NCBI RefSeq assembly: GCF_002929505.1
Contig: NZ_PJJL01000071.1
Span: forward strand, 124,001-188,000
Length of the DNA stretch: 64,000 bases
From: Cryobacterium sp. Y57
Lineage (GTDB): Bacteria > Actinomycetota > Actinomycetes > Actinomycetales > Microbacteriaceae
Direction of reading: 5' to 3'
A program made the translations under genes and the position numbers. Of the stretch, positions 19,623 through 28,209 are shown piece after piece. Every line of letters starts with the position of its first letter. Within the stretch, counting starts at the first letter, position 1. Under the pieces are notes generated by a model. The model was not told the DNA's origin. It worked only from the letters and a program-made list of their open reading frames with translations, and ran no database searches.

Positions 19623-20750
19623 CCTGAAAGCAAACGCCTGGTCGACTTGGTTCAATCTCGCATCGACGCGTACCTCATGTCCCGCGAACCAATTGTGACT
19701 CTGATCAGCTCCGATTTGACTGCACTCGTTGACTACTCACGGCAGTTTCTCAGCGGTGGAAAACGGTTCCGAGCGCAGTTTTGTTATTGGGGAGCGCAGA
19801 GCGTTTTACCGCCTGATTCCGGCCCGGAACAGGTCAGGCCAACAGCGGGCTTGACAGCCCCGGCCGGGTTGGGCGCAATCGTGTCAGCCGCCAGCGCCCT
19901 CGAAATTTTTCACGCGGCGGCGCTCGTGCATGACGACATCATCGACAATTCCGATACCCGTCGAGGTGCGCTGAGCGCCCACAAATTATTCGAACGCTTG
20001 CACGAACGTGAGGGCTGGGCCGGTGACCCCGCCTCGTATGGCCGGGCGTCGGCCATTCTGCTCGGCGACCTACTGCTGGGCTGGAGCGATGAGCTGCTCG
20101 ACGAGGGGCTCGAGGAGCTCGCCGATCGGGCCTCCGCCCGGCGTGCCAGGCTCGAATTCAACTTCATGCGCACCGAGGTCACGGCCGGCCAATACCTCGA
20201 CATTCTCGAGGAACGCGCCTGGCTGGCCCAGCCGGAGGCGGAACTCCTCGATCGAGCCCTGCGTGTGATCGTCTACAAGTCGGCGAAGTACAGCGTTCAA
20301 GCCCCGCTCGTGATCGGTGCAGCGCTAGCGGGCGCCTCGACCGCCCAGTTGAACTCGCTGCGTGCATTCGGCCTTCCGCTGGGCATGGCGTACCAGCTGC
20401 GCGACGACCTGCTCGGTGTGTTCGGCGACGCCGCCGTGACCGGCAAGCCAAGCGGCGACGACCTGACAGAGGGTAAGCGCACGGTGTTGATCGCACTGGC
20501 ACGGGAACGCCTGACTACCACCGACCGAGCATCGCTCGATTCCCAGCTCGGTGACCCAACGCTCGATGCCACACAGATTCGTTCCCTGCAGCAGCTCATC
20601 ACAGCCAGTGGCGCGGTCGACCGGGTCGAGGCGCTCATCGAATCCCAGGTAACCGAGGCCCTGGCTGCTCTGCACAGCGCACCCATCGGCGCCCGTGCCC
20701 GGCAGAAGTTGCTGGAACTGACCGATCGGGTGACACGCCGAGCTTTTTGA
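19620..20750 (+). CDS. Polyprenyl diphosphate synthase, IdsA2 position
   Basis: 376-residue trans-isoprenyl synthase condensing IPP with allylic diphosphates. The first aspartate-rich motif DDIID is at 105-109 and the second DDLLG at 262-266; GGKRFR (47-52) binds IPP. The bulky or small residues before the first motif set chain length, but FHAAALVHDD alone does not define the product (geranylgeranyl or shorter is likely). It is syntenic with Rv2173 (idsA2) beside the Rv2175c-like gene, and is distinct from the CrtE paralogue at 41,839. It may supply prenyl chains for quinones or the carrier lipid. Confidence 0.9.
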   Translation: MPESKRLVDLVQSRIDAYLMSREPIVTLISSDLTALVDYSRQFLSGGKRFRAQFCYWGAQSVLPPDSGPEQVRPTAGLTAPAGLGAIVSAASALEIFHAAALVHDDIIDNSDTRRGALSAHKLFERLHEREGWAGDPASYGRASAILLGDLLLGWSDELLDEGLEELADRASARRARLEFNFMRTEVTAGQYLDILEERAWLAQPEAELLDRALRVIVYKSAKYSVQAPLVIGAALAGASTAQLNSLRAFGLPLGMAYQLRDDLLGVFGDAAVTGKPSGDDLTEGKRTVLIALARERLTTTDRASLDSQLGDPTLDATQIRSLQQLITASGAVDRVEALIESQVTEALAALHSAPIGARARQKLLELTDRVTRRAF

Positions 20751-20786
20751 TCGGCAGTACGCCGGCCCGTTGAGTCGAACCCCTGT

Positions 20787-21128
20787 CTAAGCCAGGGCTT
20801 GGGCGACCCGACGCACTTCGGCCTTGCGGCCGGCCCGGAGGGCTTCGATCGGCGGCACCCCCAGGCTGTCATCGACCTCGAGTAACCAAGTCATGGCCTG
20901 CATGTCCGTGAATCCGTCGTCGGCCAGAACGAACAGCGTGCCGCGAAGTTCGGGTACGGGAGCGCCATCTCGCAGGAACAAGGACGGAACCGACACGACG
21001 TTGTCGCGCCGGATAGCCAGGAGGTATTTGTCGTCGATCAGGTGCCGCACGCGGCTCTGGCTCATTCCGAGCAGGTTGACTAGGGCAGGAATAGTAAGCC
21101 ACTCGGGCTCTGAAGGCACATCACTCAC
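20787..21128 (-). CDS. Rv2175c-like winged-helix DNA-binding protein
   Basis: 113 residues with a helix-turn-helix core EWLTIPALVNLLGMSQSRVRHLIDD (seen as TIPALVNLLGMSQSRVRHL) and a C-terminal GFTDMQAMTWLLEVDDSLG block typical of the Rv2175c family. In M. tuberculosis Rv2175c is a DNA-binding substrate of the kinase PknL; a kinase gene lies 1.6 kb away here. GTG at 21128 gives the family N-terminus (SDVPSEPEW); the open frame further upstream is unconserved. It converges with the polyprenyl synthase gene. Target genes are not known. Confidence 0.85.
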   Translation of the reverse strand: MSDVPSEPEWLTIPALVNLLGMSQSRVRHLIDDKYLLAIRRDNVVSVPSLFLRDGAPVPELRGTLFVLADDGFTDMQAMTWLLEVDDSLGVPPIEALRAGRKAEVRRVAQALA

Positions 21129-21323
21129 TCGTGTAGCTTCCCATGATTTGGGGCCGCGGCAAAACTTCGCGGCACTATTCAGTCGTGAACCGCCATCTCC
21201 GGTCGCCTGATCAATTGACTCCCTCTCATAATTGTGAAAACCTCGCTGTGGGGAATGCTGCATTCGACCCAATGCTGTACTTGCTGTCTGGATCACGCGC
21301 GTGCGCACAATGAACGGAGCACC

Positions 21324-22661
21324 ATGTCGACCAAGGTGAACACGAATACGGCGGATGCCGCGGCATCCGCCGCTCGAAATGCGACCGTTGACGACGCAGG
21401 CAGCGTCGCCGTCTCCGGTCGCAGCTTCGTCGGTATCGACGCCGCGGTGAAGCGGCGTGCAAAGAAGCCCAGTGACCTGCGTTCCCTCTCGGCAGCGCTG
21501 ACCGTGCCAATCGTGCTGGTCAGCACCCTCGCGATCAGCCTCAACCTGGCCGCTCCAGCCCACGCACAGGCCTTGGCGAAGAAGCCGCTCAAGTCCAAGC
21601 TCGCCGAGACCAGCCCGGTAGGGATGGTGGCCGCGGTGGCCGCCGCCATCCAGGTTGCCCCTGCCCGGTACTCGGTCGTGGATGGCGACACCGTGAGTGG
21701 CATCGCCGCCCGGTTCGGCCTGTCGACGGCGGTCGTGCTGGCACTGAACGGTCTCGATTCCCAGGCCCTGATCTTTCCGGGGCAGGTTTTATCCCTGACC
21801 CCAGCAACGCCTTCGCCAGCCACCATCGTGGCCGCGCCGGCAGCATCCGCTTCGTACTCGGTGCAGAGCGGCGACACCATCAGCGGCATCGCTGCCGCCC
21901 ACTCGCTGAAGACCGCGGACATTCTCAGTGCCAACGGATTGAACGAACGCAGCGTCATCTTCCCCGGACAGGTCATCCTGCTCGCGGCGTTTGTAGCGCT
22001 GGAGTCGGCGGCGTATGTCGTGCCGGTCACCGAGATCGCCGCAGTAGCCACTCATACCATCGCCATGGGCGAAACCATCACCGCAGTGGCTGACGCGGCC
22101 GGGGTGAGCGTGCAGGCGGTGCTCGACGCTAATAGCCTGGGCTGGTCGAGCATCATTTATCCGGGCCAGGTCTTGACTCTGCCGGTCACTCCGGCACCGG
22201 CATCCGTTTCAGCGGCTGCACTGATTCCCGTGGCGACGGCGGGTCTGGTGACTCCGATGTCAGAGGAAATGCGGCAGAACGCCCAGACGATCGTGGCGGT
22301 TGGACGGGGAGCCGGTGTGAGCGATGCCGGTCTCGTCGTCGCGCTGGCCGCGGCCGCCCAGGAATCCGGGCTGCGGAATGTGGACTACGGCGATCGGGAT
22401 TCCCTCGGCCTGTTCCAACAGCGCCCAAGTGCCGGCTGGGGCACTCCGGAGCAGGTGATGGATCCCGTGCGGGCCAGCCTCGCCTTTTTCGGCGGCGCCA
22501 GCAACCCGAACCCGGACGTGACCCGCGGTCTGCTCGATATCGCAGGTTGGGAGTCGATGACTGTGACTCAGGCTGCCCAAGCCGTGCAAATATCGGCCTA
22601 CCCGGACTTTTACGCCAAGTGGGAAACGTCAGCGCAGGCATGGCTGTCCCACATCGGCTAG
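21324..22661 (+). CDS. LysM-repeat protein with lysozyme-like C-terminal domain
   Basis: 445 residues. A 70-residue cytoplasmic region precedes a membrane/signal segment (TVPIVLVSTLAISLNLAAPA, about 68-88, with AHAQA after it). Three LysM peptidoglycan-binding domains follow at about 113-157 (YSVVDGDTVSGIAARFG), 174-217 (YSVQSGDTISGIAAAHS) and 241-285 (HTIAMGETITAVADAAG). The C-terminal domain (about 312-445) has AAAQESGLRNVDYGDRDSLGLFQQ, resembling the fold of transglycosylase/resuscitation-type wall hydrolases. It is likely a wall-bound or exported hydrolase. Its place between the Rv2175c-like gene and the PASTA kinase suggests a wall-remodelling link; that is inference. Confidence 0.8.
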   Translation: MSTKVNTNTADAAASAARNATVDDAGSVAVSGRSFVGIDAAVKRRAKKPSDLRSLSAALTVPIVLVSTLAISLNLAAPAHAQALAKKPLKSKLAETSPVGMVAAVAAAIQVAPARYSVVDGDTVSGIAARFGLSTAVVLALNGLDSQALIFPGQVLSLTPATPSPATIVAAPAASASYSVQSGDTISGIAAAHSLKTADILSANGLNERSVIFPGQVILLAAFVALESAAYVVPVTEIAAVATHTIAMGETITAVADAAGVSVQAVLDANSLGWSSIIYPGQVLTLPVTPAPASVSAAALIPVATAGLVTPMSEEMRQNAQTIVAVGRGAGVSDAGLVVALAAAAQESGLRNVDYGDRDSLGLFQQRPSAGWGTPEQVMDPVRASLAFFGGASNPNPDVTRGLLDIAGWESMTVTQAAQAVQISAYPDFYAKWETSAQAWLSHIG

Positions 22662-22740
22662 GTTGGCAGTTGACCCGGTGGCCCCCGACTTGGCCGGCGC
22701 CCTTCTGCGCGCCGCGCGTCTTAGCCGCCGCCGATTTCCG

Positions 22741-22755
22741 TAGAATCTAGGAGTG
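22741..22755 (+). promoter_or_regulatory. Possible -10 box of leaderless kinase mRNA
   Basis: TAGAAT (22741-22746) lies six bases before the GTG start at 22753. The intervening CTAGGA offers only a very close AGGA. The same spacing is seen before the polyprenyl synthase at 19,620. No convincing -35 was found. Confidence 0.4.
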
Positions 22756-24735
22756 AGCGTTCCTGCGACCGACCCGATGATAGGCCGTCTTATTGACGGT
22801 CGGTATCAAGTGCGCTCGCGTATCGCGCGCGGCGGCATGGCTACGGTCTACCTGGCCACCGATCTGCGCCTCGAACGTCGGGTCGCGATCAAGATCATGC
22901 ACGGCCATCTCGCCGACGACAGCGCGTTCAAGGTCCGCTTCATTCAGGAGGCCAGGTCGGCCGCCCGCCTCGCCCACCCCAACGTCGTGAACGTCTTCGA
23001 CCAGGGTCAGGACGCGGACATGGCCTATCTCGTGATGGAGTATCTTCCCGGAATCACCCTTCGGGACCTGCTGAAAGATTACGGTCGCCTCACCCCCGAG
23101 CAGACGCTCGATATTCTCGAAGCCGTGCTCAGCGGGCTGGCCGCCGCCCACAAGGCGGGCATCGTGCACCGCGATGTCAAGCCCGAGAACGTGCTGCTCG
23201 CCGATGACGGCCGCATCAAGATCAGTGATTTCGGCCTGGCGCGCGCGGTCAACAACAACACCGCGACCGGCCAGGCCCTGCTTGGAACCATCGCCTATCT
23301 GTCTCCCGAGCTCGTCACCCGCGGTATCGCGGATGCACGCAGCGATATCTATGCCCTCGGCATCATGACCTTCGAAATGCTCACCGGTGAGCAACCCTAT
23401 GTGGGCGAGGCACCGATGCAGATTGCGTACCAGCACGCCAACGACACCGTGCCGATGCCGAGCAGCAAGGTCGCCTCCGTTCCCCGCGAACTCGACGAAC
23501 TCGTGCTGTGGGCTACTGCGCGCGACCCAGAAGATCGTCCCCGAGACGCCAGAGTCATGCTCGATCAACTGCATGACGTGAGCGCGCTGGTGCGCGACGG
23601 TACCCAGGAATTGGCGTTGCAATCGACGATGGTGCTGCCCGCCAACCTGCGCACCGGCGCGAACACGGTCGCGGATGCCGAAACGCAGGTTCTCGGCGCC
23701 AAGCTCGCTTCCACCAGACCTCCCGCCGCGACCTTGCTCGGTATTCACCCGGTCGGCACCGGTCCGGTCGGCCCGCCCGACAGCGGCGACCTGCTGACCC
23801 AGAAGGCATACAAGCGCAAGCGCCGCGGGTTCTGGCTTTTCGCCCTCGTTATTCTCCTCGCCGCTGCCCTCGGCGGTACCGGTTGGTATTTCGGCTCGGG
23901 CCCCGGGTCAGACGTGTCCGTCCCGAACTTCGCGGCGGCCTCCCCCGACGCCGCGTCGACAAAGTTGACCGAACTCGGTCTGATCCCCAAGCTCGGCGGC
24001 GCATTCAGCGCCACGATCGCCGAGGGGCTCGTCATCGGCACCGATCCGGATACCGGCAGCCGGGTTCCGCAAGACAGCACGGTCACGATCATCGTCTCCC
24101 AGGGCCTGCAGCCCATCACGCTGCCCACCATGGCCGGTTTGACGCAGGACGCGGCATCCGCTGCTATCACCGATCTGAAAGCCGTGGTGGGCAGTGTCGA
24201 TCCGGTCTTCAGCAATGATGTGGCCGAGGGATCGCTCATTTCGGCGAGCAAGGAATCGGATGGCGCCGACCTATCGGCCGGCGGCGAATACTTCGAAGGC
24301 CTGACCGTGAACCTCGTCGTGTCGCTGGGCTCCATTCCCAACGTCGACGGCAAGACCGTGGCCGAGGCCACCGACATTCTGGTCGGCAAGAACCTGCTCG
24401 TGGTCTCGGGTGAACAGACGTACAGCGACACGATCGCGGAGGGCGACGTCATCGCAGCGCAGGTGCCCGATGGCACCATTCGCGCCGGCGCCACCCTCAC
24501 CCTGGTCATCTCCCGCGGTCCAGAGCCGGTTACAGTGCCCAATGTCATCGGCATGTCCTGGACCGACGGCAAGAACGCCCTGACCGCGCTCGGCTTCAAA
24601 CTCACCTACAACCCGGGCGCGGATGCACCGATCTACTCCTCGCTCATTCAAGTAGCATCGACGGATCCAGCAGCCGGTACGTCATTGCCGAAGGGCAGCA
24701 CGATAGCGCTCAAGCCGACGAACCCGTTCGGCTGA
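22753..24735 (+). CDS. pknL: PASTA Ser/Thr protein kinase, PknL position
   Basis: 660-residue receptor-type kinase. The N-terminal Hanks kinase domain (about 14-280) has ARGGMATVY (25-33), catalytic lysine in AIK (K47), HRDVKPEN (139-146, D141) and DFG (159-161), all intact. A transmembrane helix lies at about 358-380 after a basic KRKRRGF stretch. Outside are four PASTA repeats, starting near VPNFAAASPDAA, LPTMAGLTQDAA, IPNVDGKTVAEA and VPNVIGMSWTDG, which bind muropeptides or lipid II in relatives. Synteny with Rv2175c, aroG and plsC places it as the PknL orthologue; mycobacterial PknL lacks PASTA repeats whereas this one has them. Alternative reading: a PknB paralogue. Confidence 0.88.
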   Translation: MSVPATDPMIGRLIDGRYQVRSRIARGGMATVYLATDLRLERRVAIKIMHGHLADDSAFKVRFIQEARSAARLAHPNVVNVFDQGQDADMAYLVMEYLPGITLRDLLKDYGRLTPEQTLDILEAVLSGLAAAHKAGIVHRDVKPENVLLADDGRIKISDFGLARAVNNNTATGQALLGTIAYLSPELVTRGIADARSDIYALGIMTFEMLTGEQPYVGEAPMQIAYQHANDTVPMPSSKVASVPRELDELVLWATARDPEDRPRDARVMLDQLHDVSALVRDGTQELALQSTMVLPANLRTGANTVADAETQVLGAKLASTRPPAATLLGIHPVGTGPVGPPDSGDLLTQKAYKRKRRGFWLFALVILLAAALGGTGWYFGSGPGSDVSVPNFAAASPDAASTKLTELGLIPKLGGAFSATIAEGLVIGTDPDTGSRVPQDSTVTIIVSQGLQPITLPTMAGLTQDAASAAITDLKAVVGSVDPVFSNDVAEGSLISASKESDGADLSAGGEYFEGLTVNLVVSLGSIPNVDGKTVAEATDILVGKNLLVVSGEQTYSDTIAEGDVIAAQVPDGTIRAGATLTLVISRGPEPVTVPNVIGMSWTDGKNALTALGFKLTYNPGADAPIYSSLIQVASTDPAAGTSLPKGSTIALKPTNPFG

Positions 24736-24768
24736 TCCCGCTCGGCTGATCCCGCTCGGCTGATCCCG
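24728..24768 (+). repeat. 14-bp tandem repeat over the kinase stop codon
   Basis: The unit CGGCTGATCCCGCT recurs nearly three times in tandem (24728-24768). The first copy contains the kinase TGA stop, so later copies would supply further in-frame or near-frame stops. It is probably a local duplication in a 3' untranslated region with no defined role. Confidence 0.7.
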
Positions 24769-24786
24769 GGCCCACCTTGCGACCCG

Positions 24787-24834
24787 GGGCCCAGTTTATA
24801 AACTGGGCCCGTGGACGGGGCCCGGGCCCCGTCC
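24787..24834. terminator. Paired palindromes between convergent genes
   Basis: Two perfect palindromes lie between the converging kinase (+) and aroG (-) genes: a 24-bp one at 24787-24810 (arm GGGCCCAGTTTA) and a 22-bp one at 24813-24834 (arm GGACGGGGCCC). Neither is followed by a proper T run, but their strength, symmetry and location suit a bidirectional transcription stop. Confidence 0.6.
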
Positions 24835-24843
24835 ATGAAGGGG

Positions 24844-26214
24844 CTAGCGGGCGGCGAGCTCCTCGGCCACCAGGAAGGCGAGCTCGAGGGACTGCATGTG
24901 GTTGAGGCGCGGGTCGCAGAGCGACTCGTACCGGGTCGCCAGGGCTGCCTCGTCGATGTGCTCGGAACCACCGAGGCACTCGGTGACGTCGTCGCCGGTG
25001 AGCTCGACATGGATTCCACCGGGGTGAGTTCCAACGGCACGGTGCGCCTCGAAGAAGCCCTTGACCTCGTCGACGACGTCGTCGAAACGACGCGTCTTGT
25101 AACCGGTGGGCGTGGTGACGCCATTGCCGTGCATCGGGTCGCTGACCCAGAGCGGCGTCGCTTCGCTGGCCTTGATGGCCTCGAGCAGCGGCGGCAGGGC
25201 GTCGCGCACCTTGCCGGCGCCCATGCGGGTGATGAAGGTCAGGCGGCCGGGTTCGCGGTTCGGGTCGAGCTTGTCAACGAGTCGCAACATGTCGTCCGTC
25301 GAGGTGGTCGGGCCGAGCTTGACGCCGATCGGGTTGCGAACGCGCGACAAAAAGTCCACGTGTGCGCCGTCGAGGTCGCGGGTACGCTCGCCGATCCAGA
25401 TGAAGTGGGCCGAGGTGTTGTACGGCGTTCCGGTGCGCGAGTCGATGCGGGTCATCGGCCGCTCGTAGTCCATCAGCAGGCCTTCGTGGCTGGTGTAGAA
25501 CTCGGTGCGACGCATGGCCTCGAAATCAGCGCCACAGGCGATCATGAACTTGATCGCGCGGTCGATCTCCTTGGCAACTTTTTCGTACTGCTGGTTGGCT
25601 GGGTTCGCGGCAAAACCCTGATTCCAGCTGTGCACCTGGCGCAGGTCAGCAAAGCCGCCCTGCGTGAACGCGCGAATGAGATTGAGGGTCGACGCCGACG
25701 TGTGGTACGCCTTGACCAACCGGTCGGGGTCGGCCTCGCGCGACTCAGGCGTGAACGGGTACCCGTTGACGATGTCGCCGCGGTACGCCGGAAGCGTCAC
25801 GTCGCCGCGGGTTTCAAAGTCGCTCGAGCGAGGCTTGGCAAACTGTCCGGCCATGCGCCCCATCTTGATCACCGGCATCGAGGCACCATAGGTGAGCACA
25901 ACGGCCATCTGCAGCACGGTTTTCACCCGATTGCGAATCTGATCGGCCGTGGCGCCGGTGAAGGTCTCGGCGCAGTCGCCGCCCTGCAGCAGAAAACCCT
26001 GCCCACCGGCGGCCTGAGCGAGCCGGTCGCGCAGGATGTCGACCTCGCCGGCGAAAACCAGCGGCGGTTGGGTCGCCAGCTCGGCGGATGCCGCCGCCAC
26101 CTTGGCCGCGTCGGGCCAGGTCGGCTGCTGCTTGATCGGCAGCGTGCGCCAGTGGTCGAGTCCAGTGATGACAGAGGCTTCTGCGGCAACGATGGGCTCG
26201 GTGGGGTCTACCAC
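24844..26214 (-). CDS. aroG: Class II DAHP synthase
   Basis: 456-residue first enzyme of the shikimate pathway, condensing phosphoenolpyruvate with erythrose 4-phosphate. Class II (plant/mycobacterial type) hallmarks: PTWPDAAKVAAASAEL, GGQGFLLQGGDCAETF, KMGRMAGQFAKPRSS, YRGDIVNG, HFIWIGERTRDLDGAHVDF (seen in two pieces), LGPTTS, HGNGVTT and the metal-binding GGIHVELTGDDVTECLGG region. GTG at 26214 with CAGGAAC eight bases upstream is preferred; a frame to 26370 would overlap plsC. Syntenic with Rv2178c. Confidence 0.95.
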   Translation of the reverse strand: MVDPTEPIVAAEASVITGLDHWRTLPIKQQPTWPDAAKVAAASAELATQPPLVFAGEVDILRDRLAQAAGGQGFLLQGGDCAETFTGATADQIRNRVKTVLQMAVVLTYGASMPVIKMGRMAGQFAKPRSSDFETRGDVTLPAYRGDIVNGYPFTPESREADPDRLVKAYHTSASTLNLIRAFTQGGFADLRQVHSWNQGFAANPANQQYEKVAKEIDRAIKFMIACGADFEAMRRTEFYTSHEGLLMDYERPMTRIDSRTGTPYNTSAHFIWIGERTRDLDGAHVDFLSRVRNPIGVKLGPTTSTDDMLRLVDKLDPNREPGRLTFITRMGAGKVRDALPPLLEAIKASEATPLWVSDPMHGNGVTTPTGYKTRRFDDVVDEVKGFFEAHRAVGTHPGGIHVELTGDDVTECLGGSEHIDEAALATRYESLCDPRLNHMQSLELAFLVAEELAAR

Positions 26215-26314
26215 GGGATAGTTCCTGTTTTCTCTGCTGGGCCGTATAACGTGTACCGACCCGAAATGGATGAGGTGCTGCACCGCCACAAGCGCGGACA
26301 GCACTTCAGGCAGC

Positions 26315-27010
26315 TTATCGCGAAAGGCTGGCCCGCTTCTCCTTGACCGAGGAAGCGTAGACGTCGACATACTCCTGCGTGCTCAGTCGCTGCAACTCAT
26401 ACATGAGCTCGTCGGTGACGCTGCGCAGTACGAACCGGTCCCCCGCCATGCCCGCGAACCGGGTGAAGTCGAGCGGTTTGCCGATCACGATGCCGATGCG
26501 ACGCACCCGGGGAACACGCGTGCCGGTCGGCATCGCCTTCTCGGTATCGATCATGGCCACCGGAATGACCGTCACGCCCGATTCCAACACCATGCGGGCC
26601 ACACCGGTACGTCCGCGATAGAGGCGAGCGTCGGGGCTGCGGGTGCCCTCGGGATAGATACCGAGAATGCGGCCCTCGCCGAGCACTCGCAGGCCGGTGT
26701 TCAGCGAATCCTCCGAGGCCTTACCGCCGGAGCGATCGATGGGGAGCTGCCCCGCCGCGGTGAGAAACTGCCGTGTGGCCCAGCCCTTGAGACCCGTGCC
26801 GGTGAAATAGTCGCTCTTGGCGAGAAACGCGACCCGGCGCGGCACGACGAGCGGCAGAAACACCGAGTCGATGAACGACAGATGGTTGCTGGCTAAAATC
26901 ACCGGGCCGGTCCGTGGAATGTTTTCCAGGCCGATGATCCACGGGCGAAACAGCGAGAGCAACAATGGGCCGATGATGATGTTCTTCATGACCCAATAGA
27001 ACATTCGCAC
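26315..27010 (-). CDS. plsC: 1-acyl-glycerol-3-phosphate acyltransferase (PlsC family)
   Basis: 231-residue membrane-associated acyltransferase making phosphatidic acid from lysophosphatidic acid and acyl donors. The catalytic motif NHLSFIDS (HxxxxD) is near residue 42, and the glycerol-phosphate-binding PEGTRSPDARLYRG follows at about 120-133; VIPVAMIDTEKA is also typical. A hydrophobic N-terminus (WVMKNIIIGPLLLSLF) may anchor it. It lies between aroG and the glucokinase gene, the order seen in corynebacteria and mycobacteria (Rv2182c). Confidence 0.92.
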   Translation of the reverse strand: MRMFYWVMKNIIIGPLLLSLFRPWIIGLENIPRTGPVILASNHLSFIDSVFLPLVVPRRVAFLAKSDYFTGTGLKGWATRQFLTAAGQLPIDRSGGKASEDSLNTGLRVLGEGRILGIYPEGTRSPDARLYRGRTGVARMVLESGVTVIPVAMIDTEKAMPTGTRVPRVRRIGIVIGKPLDFTRFAGMAGDRFVLRSVTDELMYELQRLSTQEYVDVYASSVKEKRASLSR

Positions 27011-27090
27011 TCCTTCATCCGACCTCGAAAGCTTAGTCCGCCTGCCACAGCAAAGTGGATGCCGCGCCCGGCCCCGCTCACGGCATCCGT

Positions 27091-28035
27091 TCAGCGCACC
27101 GCGTGTATTCGGGCGAGGTCGGCCGCGCCGACCACACCGGCGTCATTGACGAGTTGCGCAATGGCGAACTCCGCTTCCGGATGGTAGCCGCGGGCGGGAA
27201 GATATTCGAGGTAGGCCGCGCGAATCGGCTCAAGCAAGAGGTCGCCGGCCGCGGCTACTCCCCCGCCGAACACGAACACCTGCGGATCGAGCACGGCGCC
27301 CAGGCTGGCGCAGGCTTGCCCGAGGGCACCGCCCAACTGACGCAGGGCCGCGAGAGCGCCGCCGTCGCCGTTCTCAATCAGCCGCCCCACCTCTTTGCCG
27401 GTGAGTTTGCCGCGTCGCTCCCGGGCACCGGCCAGGCCCAGACCGATACCGCCGGCATCGGCGAATTCGTTGGCGATACGCAGCAGCGCCCGACCTGAGC
27501 CGTACTGCTCCAGGCAGCCATGGGCTCCGCAGCCGCAGGGAAGCCCGTCCGGAACGACCCGGAGGTGACCCAGTTCAGCGCCTGCGCCGAAGCCGCCGCG
27601 GAACAAGGCGTTGCCGGTCACGATCGCGCCGCCCACACCTGTACCGACGGTCAGAGTGACCATGTCGGTGTACGCGCGACCGGCACCGAAGCGAAACTCC
27701 GCCCAGCCGGCCGCGTTGGCATCGTTTTCGATAATGATGGGCAGGTCGAGTCGAGCCTCGAGCTTGTCGCGGAACGGCTCATTGCGCCAGCTGATATTCG
27801 GTGCGTAGTACACGGTCGACTGGGCGGAGTCGATGAAACCGGCGGCAGCGACCCCGGCAGCAACAACGTCTTCACCCTCGGACAGCGACAGCACCATCGC
27901 CACGACGGCATCTTCGATCTCATCCGGGTTGCCCGGTGTGGTCGGCTGCCGGTCAGACCGGATGATGGTGCCCGCCTCGTCGACCAGCGCTCCGGCAATT
28001 TTGGTGCCCCCGATATCGATACCTATGGCGTGCAC
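27091..28035 (-). CDS. glk: ROK family glucokinase
   Basis: 314-residue sugar kinase phosphorylating glucose, probably with ATP. The phosphate-binding DIGGTKIAGALVD lies at 7-19, the catalytic aspartate at D105 in ENDANAAG, GTGVGGAI follows at 131-138, and the ROK zinc motif CGCGAHGC is at 167-174. The length matches actinobacterial Glk. GTG start at 28035 with GAAAGG upstream; divergent from the acyl-CoA ligase gene across 174 bp. It sits beside plsC as in Corynebacterium glutamicum. A polyphosphate-glucokinase activity is less likely but not excluded. Confidence 0.92.
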   Translation of the reverse strand: MHAIGIDIGGTKIAGALVDEAGTIIRSDRQPTTPGNPDEIEDAVVAMVLSLSEGEDVVAAGVAAAGFIDSAQSTVYYAPNISWRNEPFRDKLEARLDLPIIIENDANAAGWAEFRFGAGRAYTDMVTLTVGTGVGGAIVTGNALFRGGFGAGAELGHLRVVPDGLPCGCGAHGCLEQYGSGRALLRIANEFADAGGIGLGLAGARERRGKLTGKEVGRLIENGDGGALAALRQLGGALGQACASLGAVLDPQVFVFGGGVAAAGDLLLEPIRAAYLEYLPARGYHPEAEFAIAQLVNDAGVVGAADLARIHAVR

Positions 28036-28209
28036 GGGCCACCTTTCTTTCTCGGCCTGAGAAGAGCTGCGTCCGTGTGCCGGACCGCCACGCAGGACAC
28101 CGTCTAGAGTGTACTCAACCAGTTTGCCGCTGGACGAAACACCCGCTCACCGAAGGATTCTCTCGCGACTGCGCAGTGGACTCGTTCAGCCGGTACCAAA
28201 GGAGTTGCC

